The translations under genes and the position numbers were made by a program. This document shows, in pieces, positions 63,501-64,000 of a stretch of 64,000 bases of DNA. Positions within the stretch are counted from its first letter, which is position 1. The number at the start of each line of letters is the position of its first letter. The notes beneath the pieces are model-generated. The model had not been told where the DNA came from. It saw nothing but the letters and a program-made list of their open reading frames with translations, and ran no database searches. The DNA comes from Blasia pusilla (lineage: Eukaryota > Marchantiophyta > Marchantiopsida > Blasiales). The DNA lies in the NCBI GenBank assembly GCA_050084515.1, contig CM114271.1, positions 7,378,001 to 7,442,000 on the forward strand. Direction: 5' to 3'.

Positions 63501-64000
63501 GATGAGACGCCGAGTTGAGAACTCGGTTGGCTGGAACGCTGGTTGGCTCTGACCCGAATAAGGAGAGTGCGTGTTTGGGTGCAGATTGGCGATGAGATCG
63601 TGTCCTACTGAACGTACGCTTCCGCAATAATAAAGACTGACATTCAAGGAAAGTAGGGCGCGACACCTAGTGCCACTCCTGATCCACCTTGGTTATCAAG
63701 GTTAGGGGCTTCGCAATCGAACTGAAAACCTTGACATACCATCGATAGAAGTTCGCCAATCCCATGAATGCACAAACTTGACTCACATGTGTAGGTCGTG
63801 GAATGCGTGAAATAGCCTCTACCTTTGTCCACTGCACACTAAGTCCCCTTGGGTATATCGTATGACCCAAGTACTCAATCTGGCCAAAGAAGAACTTGCA
63901 CTTGCCAGGATGTAGCTTCAGCCCATGTAACTACAATGGTCGGAACACCTCCTCTAGATGTCTCTCATGCTCCTCAACGGTGGCGCTAAGGACTACGATG
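60571..64000 (-). pseudogene. Ty3/gypsy pol with PHD-like C-terminus, partial at window end
   Basis: From 64000 downward on the minus strand: the end of reverse transcriptase (KLHPGKCKFFFGQIEYLGH, 63890), the RT/RNase H connection (63667-63870), then a solo LTR insertion. RNase H follows (62217-62630: FQLHTDWSILGLGAVL, ITDHQPLKWL), then a linker with HRPGMLNQDADGLSR (62230). Integrase has an HHCC finger (HEELGHFGVKRTY), LTDQGKEF and HPEADGLAERVV (61159-61467), and a GPY/F-like segment (FHQGDYVYLQQ, 60900). A PHD-finger-like tail ends it, VLVCDGCSRGWHMACL then GRWMCPRC (60571-60680). The first PHD cysteine appears to be replaced by tyrosine. In-frame stops occur at about 60830, 61070-61160, 61470 and 61660, so it is not functional. 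gag and most of RT lie beyond the window. Confidence 0.9.
62662..63665 (+). mobile_element. Solo LTR, 1004 bp, TSD CCTAG, inside gypsy pol
   Basis: It starts TGTCGCAACCC, ends GCGCGACA and is flanked by CCTAG on both sides (62657-62661 and 63666-63670). It is closely similar along its length to the solo LTR at 4791-5793, in the same orientation. It interrupts the gypsy pol between reverse transcriptase (RNase-H-side end ...KVDQEWH) and RNase H, so it inserted later than that element. Strand is arbitrary. Confidence 0.92.

Overview
The window is nuclear DNA of a plant, most likely a land plant with a large, repeat-rich genome. Two host genes have close Arabidopsis counterparts and canonical GT-AG introns. 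The rest is mainly plant-type transposable elements: CACTA (En/Spm), Helitron, hAT, Ty1/copia, Ty3/gypsy and LINE, nearly all broken. The species cannot be fixed from the sequence. The unusual LINE and a gypsy element with a PHD finger would fit a non-flowering plant, but that is only a guess.

Host genes. (1) On the minus strand at 478-3739 lies a nine-exon gene for a 269-residue HAD-superfamily protein related to Arabidopsis At2g45990. All splice phases match, and its stop codon is only about 10 bp from a GA/TC microsatellite and copies of a LINE tail. (2) On the plus strand at 20127-22785 lies a six-exon gene for a chloroplast-targeted ABC ATPase of the ABCI10 (CbiO/ECF) type. All its nucleotide-binding motifs are intact, and a Helitron-like terminus sits about 170 bp upstream of its start codon. 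(3) On the minus strand at 24754-29546 is a set of spliced exons of unknown function, directly downstream of a Helitron helicase.

Layout. 1-468: tandem LINE tails and a microsatellite. 0.48-3.74 kb: HAD gene. 4.5-6.0 kb: an endonuclease-like ORF split by a solo LTR. 6.8-6.9 kb: SINE-like repeats. 7.0-9.1 kb: hAT remnant. 9.1-13.1 kb: nothing recognised. 13.1-14.8 kb: Helitron Rep remnant, followed by hairpin repeats. 15.4-18.2 kb: CACTA remnant. 18.3-19.6 kb: LINE and copia fragments. 20.1-22.8 kb: ABC gene. 24.7-33.0 kb: spliced unknown exons plus Helitron Rep/helicase. 33.1-39.2 kb: CACTA ends and transposase remnants. 39.9-42.5 kb: copia element. 42.6-44.9 kb: CACTA TNP2. 46.4-54.6 kb: two LINEs, tail to tail, around long TC/GA tracts. 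54.6-56.7 kb: CACTA pieces. 57.0-57.5 kb: GC-rich palindromic repeat. 58.2-59.7 kb: BED finger and kinase-like remnants. 60.4-64.0 kb: gypsy pol with a PHD-like end, cut by a second solo LTR.

The elements are nested in one another. The strongest recurring theme is the link between one LINE family and (TC)n/(GA)n microsatellites. The second is the Helitron whose helicase is followed in the same orientation by spliced exons of unknown function. Both are inferences from sequence alone.
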